Assembly (NCBI GenBank): GCA_029262935.1
Contig: JAJCYK010000133.1
Coordinates: 1-8,442, forward strand
DNA: 8,442 nucleotides
Origin: Cytophagales bacterium
GTDB lineage: Bacteria; Bacteroidota; Bacteroidia; Cytophagales; Cyclobacteriaceae
Reading direction: 5' to 3'
Each line of letters starts with the position of its first letter. The stretch's first letter is position 1. This document shows positions 7,501 through 8,442 of the stretch, one piece after another. Below the pieces are notes generated by a model. The model worked only from the letters and a program-made list of their open reading frames with translations. It did no database searches and was not told the DNA's origin. The position numbers and the translations under genes were made by a program.

Positions 7501-7974
7501 GTCTGAAGCCATATGCCCGTGATCTATTACATGACAAGTGGCCTCCCGAACATTGGGATTGTTGGGATGACTTGTAAAGTAAGCACCTACCAGCTTGCCA
7601 TACCAAGGCCAATCATATTCGGTATCTGCCGCGGCATGAATACCAAGAAACCCACCTCCTGCTTGTATGTATCTTTCGAAGTGTGCCTGCTGGTTCAAAT
7701 CTAATACATCTCCCGTGGTACTTAAAAATACCACAGCTGCGTACTGAGAGAGGTTTTCTTCGTTAAAATCACTGGCGTCTTCTGTAGCATCAACTCCAAA
7801 CCCTTCTTTCATTCCTAGGTCCTGGATCGCTTGAATACCTACAGGTATAGACTCGTGTCGAAATCCGGCTGTTTTACTAAATACTAAAACCTTTTTCTCA
7901 CGCTTCTCCGGGCTGCTGCAGCCGAAGCAGATTCCGATGATGAGTATCATCACCAGATAAGTAATATTTTTCAT
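4591..7974 (-). CDS. multidomain lipoprotein: ThuA + PQQ sugar dehydrogenase + PKD + cytochrome c + C-terminal CBM6-like domain
   Basis: The start at 7974 gives 1127 residues with a lipoprotein signal ending at Cys19 (MILIIGICFGCSS). An in-frame ATG at 8022 would add 16 residues before the signal and overlap the upstream gene, so it is rejected. Modules: residues 28-244, ThuA (glutamine-amidotransferase-like fold; GGGFLGIHAAADTEYDWP, YHDYDGGRAFYTAFGH); about 261-694, a PQQ-dependent aldose dehydrogenase beta-propeller (LAVLPDGRILFLER, QCCHTGGSVEFGPNG with candidate catalytic His388, SANTNDLRGKILRI, GCRNPYRIA); 702-784, PKD; 785-845, Ig-like; about 850-942, class I cytochrome c with heme motif CKACH (871-875) and probable ligand Met920; about 952-1127, a probable CBM6-like sugar-binding domain (IDVRLDSVDG). 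It should oxidise a sugar in the envelope and pass electrons to its own heme. The start is one base after the upstream stop, implying coupling. The substrate is unknown. Confidence 0.93.
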   Translation of the reverse strand: MKNITYLVMILIIGICFGCSSPEKREKKVLVFSKTAGFRHESIPVGIQAIQDLGMKEGFGVDATEDASDFNEENLSQYAAVVFLSTTGDVLDLNQQAHFERYIQAGGGFLGIHAAADTEYDWPWYGKLVGAYFTSHPNNPNVREATCHVIDHGHMASDSLPDSFQKIDEFYNYKNINPDLNVLVTIDETSYEGGTNGENHPMVWYHDYDGGRAFYTAFGHTDETYSEAHFMEQLSGGLAYVIGAGAPLNYALARYQPLPTDNRFTKVELDFNLDEPTELAVLPDGRILFLERKGDVKLYKPDLDSTLVIEKFDVYYGIGTKPRHEDGMLGLALDPNFAENNWIYIFYSPNEGKPVQNLSRFTMDGDQILMDSEVLVLEVPVQRNQCCHTGGSVEFGPNGNLFLSTGDDTNPFNSEGYSPSDEREGRTPWDAQRTSANTNDLRGKILRITPQPDGSYTIPEGNLFPPGTPDTKPEIYVMGCRNPYRIAIDQKTGFLYWGDVGPDAGKRSEDRGPYGIDEFNQARSAGNFGWPLFTGNNQAYAKYDFATKTTGAFFDPNKPINSSPNNTGLRELPPTKEAMIYYSYGASEEWPMLGTGGKNPMAGPIYYAENYPDSPNKYPEYFEGKPLFYEWMRGDVYFVTLNENGDLEKIEPFMDDVKFNNPIDMDYGPDGKLYLIEYGTGWFTRNLDARLIRIDYDPGNRAPVPSFTVDQAIGAAPLTVSFNSEASEDYDDDEITYSWAFESGVVSNDPNPTHTFDANGIYPVTLTLTDATGATATKSINIEVGNEPPNLSIAIKGNQTFYWDQRPIEYEVSVSDAEDGSLKEGAIAASEILVNMTYLDEASDEVLKGHQSNDELQHAMTGSRLIEDSDCKACHAFDKTSVGPSYQDVAEKYKKNSNSEEYLSNKIIAGGGGVWGENAMAAHPDISTEDATKMVQYILSLVKDKAPTLDVQGTYTAKDHVGKGLGGAYILKAVYTDKGTSTTGPATGHKAITLRNANVKAVNFDHQEGIQVFKNDEAEVILLSDPSMFGYDQLDLTDVTGLTLGGFVMGTENKAQIDVRLDSVDGEIIATTTLNPTKSEIQPGIFTAGAQVTLPEITGKHSLFFTVKGQAAGPLGGLASITFHLAP

Positions 7975-7975
7975 T

Positions 7976-8442
7976 CTATAATGGTCTAATTTTAATATTT
8001 CTATACCATACGCGATCTCCATGATCCTGTAGGGCTATATGACCTCCTTTGGCTTTTCCAAAGCCGGGCATATCCTTGAATTTGGATTTCGCAATCATCT
8101 CATTCCAATTTTCTGTGTGCATTTCGTATTCAACTAAAAGGTAGCCGTTGAGCCAATGACTTACTTTGCCATCCTTGGATATAAGTCTCATCTTATTCCA
8201 TTGATCTGGACCATTTGCTGACACAAAATTGCAGGCAATCATATCATATAGATCTCCAGCGCGATGAGTCTCTATGCGACCATCTGGATGTCTTACATTG
8301 TCCAAAACTTGCATTTCAGGACCGGTTTGCCATACGTAATCATAATCGTCACTTTCTACTACATTAAATATAACCCCGCTGTTTCCTCCTGATTCTATCT
8401 TCCATTCCATATACAATTCGAAATCTTGATATGGTTCCTCGG
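7976..8442 (-). CDS. DUF1080 / 3-keto-disaccharide hydrolase-family protein, C-terminal part (5' end outside window)
   Basis: The frame is open to the window edge and shows the last 154 residues. The family (Pfam 3-keto-disaccharide hydrolase, formerly DUF1080) has a concanavalin-like beta-sandwich and members act on 3-keto-glycosides. Visible family features are DFELYMEWKIESGGNSGVIF, then TGPEMQVLDN, HRAGDLYDMI, the tryptophan-rich NGPDQWNKMRLI, KVSHWLNGYLLVEYE and the end GHIALQDHGDRVWYRNIKIRP. The TTG at 8414-8416 is an internal leucine codon; the open frame continues as EEPYQDFEL. The N-terminus, where a lipoprotein or Sec signal is expected, cannot be seen. The stop is followed after one base by the ATG of the ThuA/PQQ gene, so the two are almost certainly co-transcribed and possibly coupled in translation. 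The family call is strong; the exact substrate is not known. Confidence 0.92.
   Translation of the reverse strand, partial: EEPYQDFELYMEWKIESGGNSGVIFNVVESDDYDYVWQTGPEMQVLDNVRHPDGRIETHRAGDLYDMIACNFVSANGPDQWNKMRLISKDGKVSHWLNGYLLVEYEMHTENWNEMIAKSKFKDMPGFGKAKGGHIALQDHGDRVWYRNIKIRPL

Noticed and set aside
7975..8022. Upstream in-frame ATG at 8022 as the start of the ThuA/PQQ gene
   Set aside because: It would put 16 non-hydrophobic residues before a good lipoprotein signal and overlap the DUF1080 gene by 47 bases; the ATG at 7974 sits one base after that gene's stop and directly begins the signal peptide.
8414..8416. TTG start for the DUF1080 protein
   Set aside because: The open frame and family-like sequence continue upstream to the window edge, so this codon is an internal leucine.
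1..8442. tRNA, rRNA, CRISPR, insertion sequence or prophage signals
   Set aside because: Nearly all sequence is accounted for by intact genes; no regularly spaced repeats, transposase motifs or RNA-gene structures were seen by eye.

Overview
The window reads as chromosomal DNA of a member of Bacteroidota, most likely a marine Flavobacteriaceae. The support is indirect but consistent: moderate-to-low GC, lipoprotein and Sec signals of Bacteroidota style, A/T-rich leaders without clear Shine-Dalgarno sequences, TAnnTTTG-like promoter elements, and a ThuA/PQQ-sugar-dehydrogenase/cytochrome c fusion of a type common in this phylum. No mobile element, tRNA, rRNA or CRISPR array was seen.

Layout. 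Left, plus strand: the C-terminal half of dapD (lysine/diaminopimelate biosynthesis), followed three bases later by a 77-residue protein of unknown function, then a TPR lipoprotein gene with its own candidate promoter. The TPR gene converges on a minus-strand gene with a four-base overlap, so one CTAG palindrome supplies both stop codons. That minus-strand gene encodes an exported protein with seven CxxC knuckles resembling the DnaJ zinc-finger region. The rest of the window (2087-8442) is one tightly packed minus-strand run. In transcription order it holds the C-terminal part of a DUF1080 / 3-keto-disaccharide hydrolase-family protein (cut by the window edge), a 1127-residue lipoprotein joining ThuA, PQQ sugar dehydrogenase, PKD, Ig-like, cytochrome c and probable CBM6-like modules, a GH13 alpha-amylase lipoprotein, and a 3-hydroxyacyl-CoA dehydrogenase. 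The gaps are 1, 9 and 11 bases, so these four are probably co-transcribed.

How they may work together. The amylase would release glucose and maltooligosaccharides at the cell envelope. The PQQ module would oxidise a sugar and pass electrons to the cytochrome c module on the same chain. ThuA and DUF1080 domains are both associated with keto-sugar and 3-keto-glycoside metabolism. The proposal of an envelope-bound oxidative saccharide pathway is inference; the domain assignments are well supported. The acyl-CoA dehydrogenase is cytoplasmic and may only share the transcript. No gene-free stretch exceeds 300 bases; the longest gap is 647-711.
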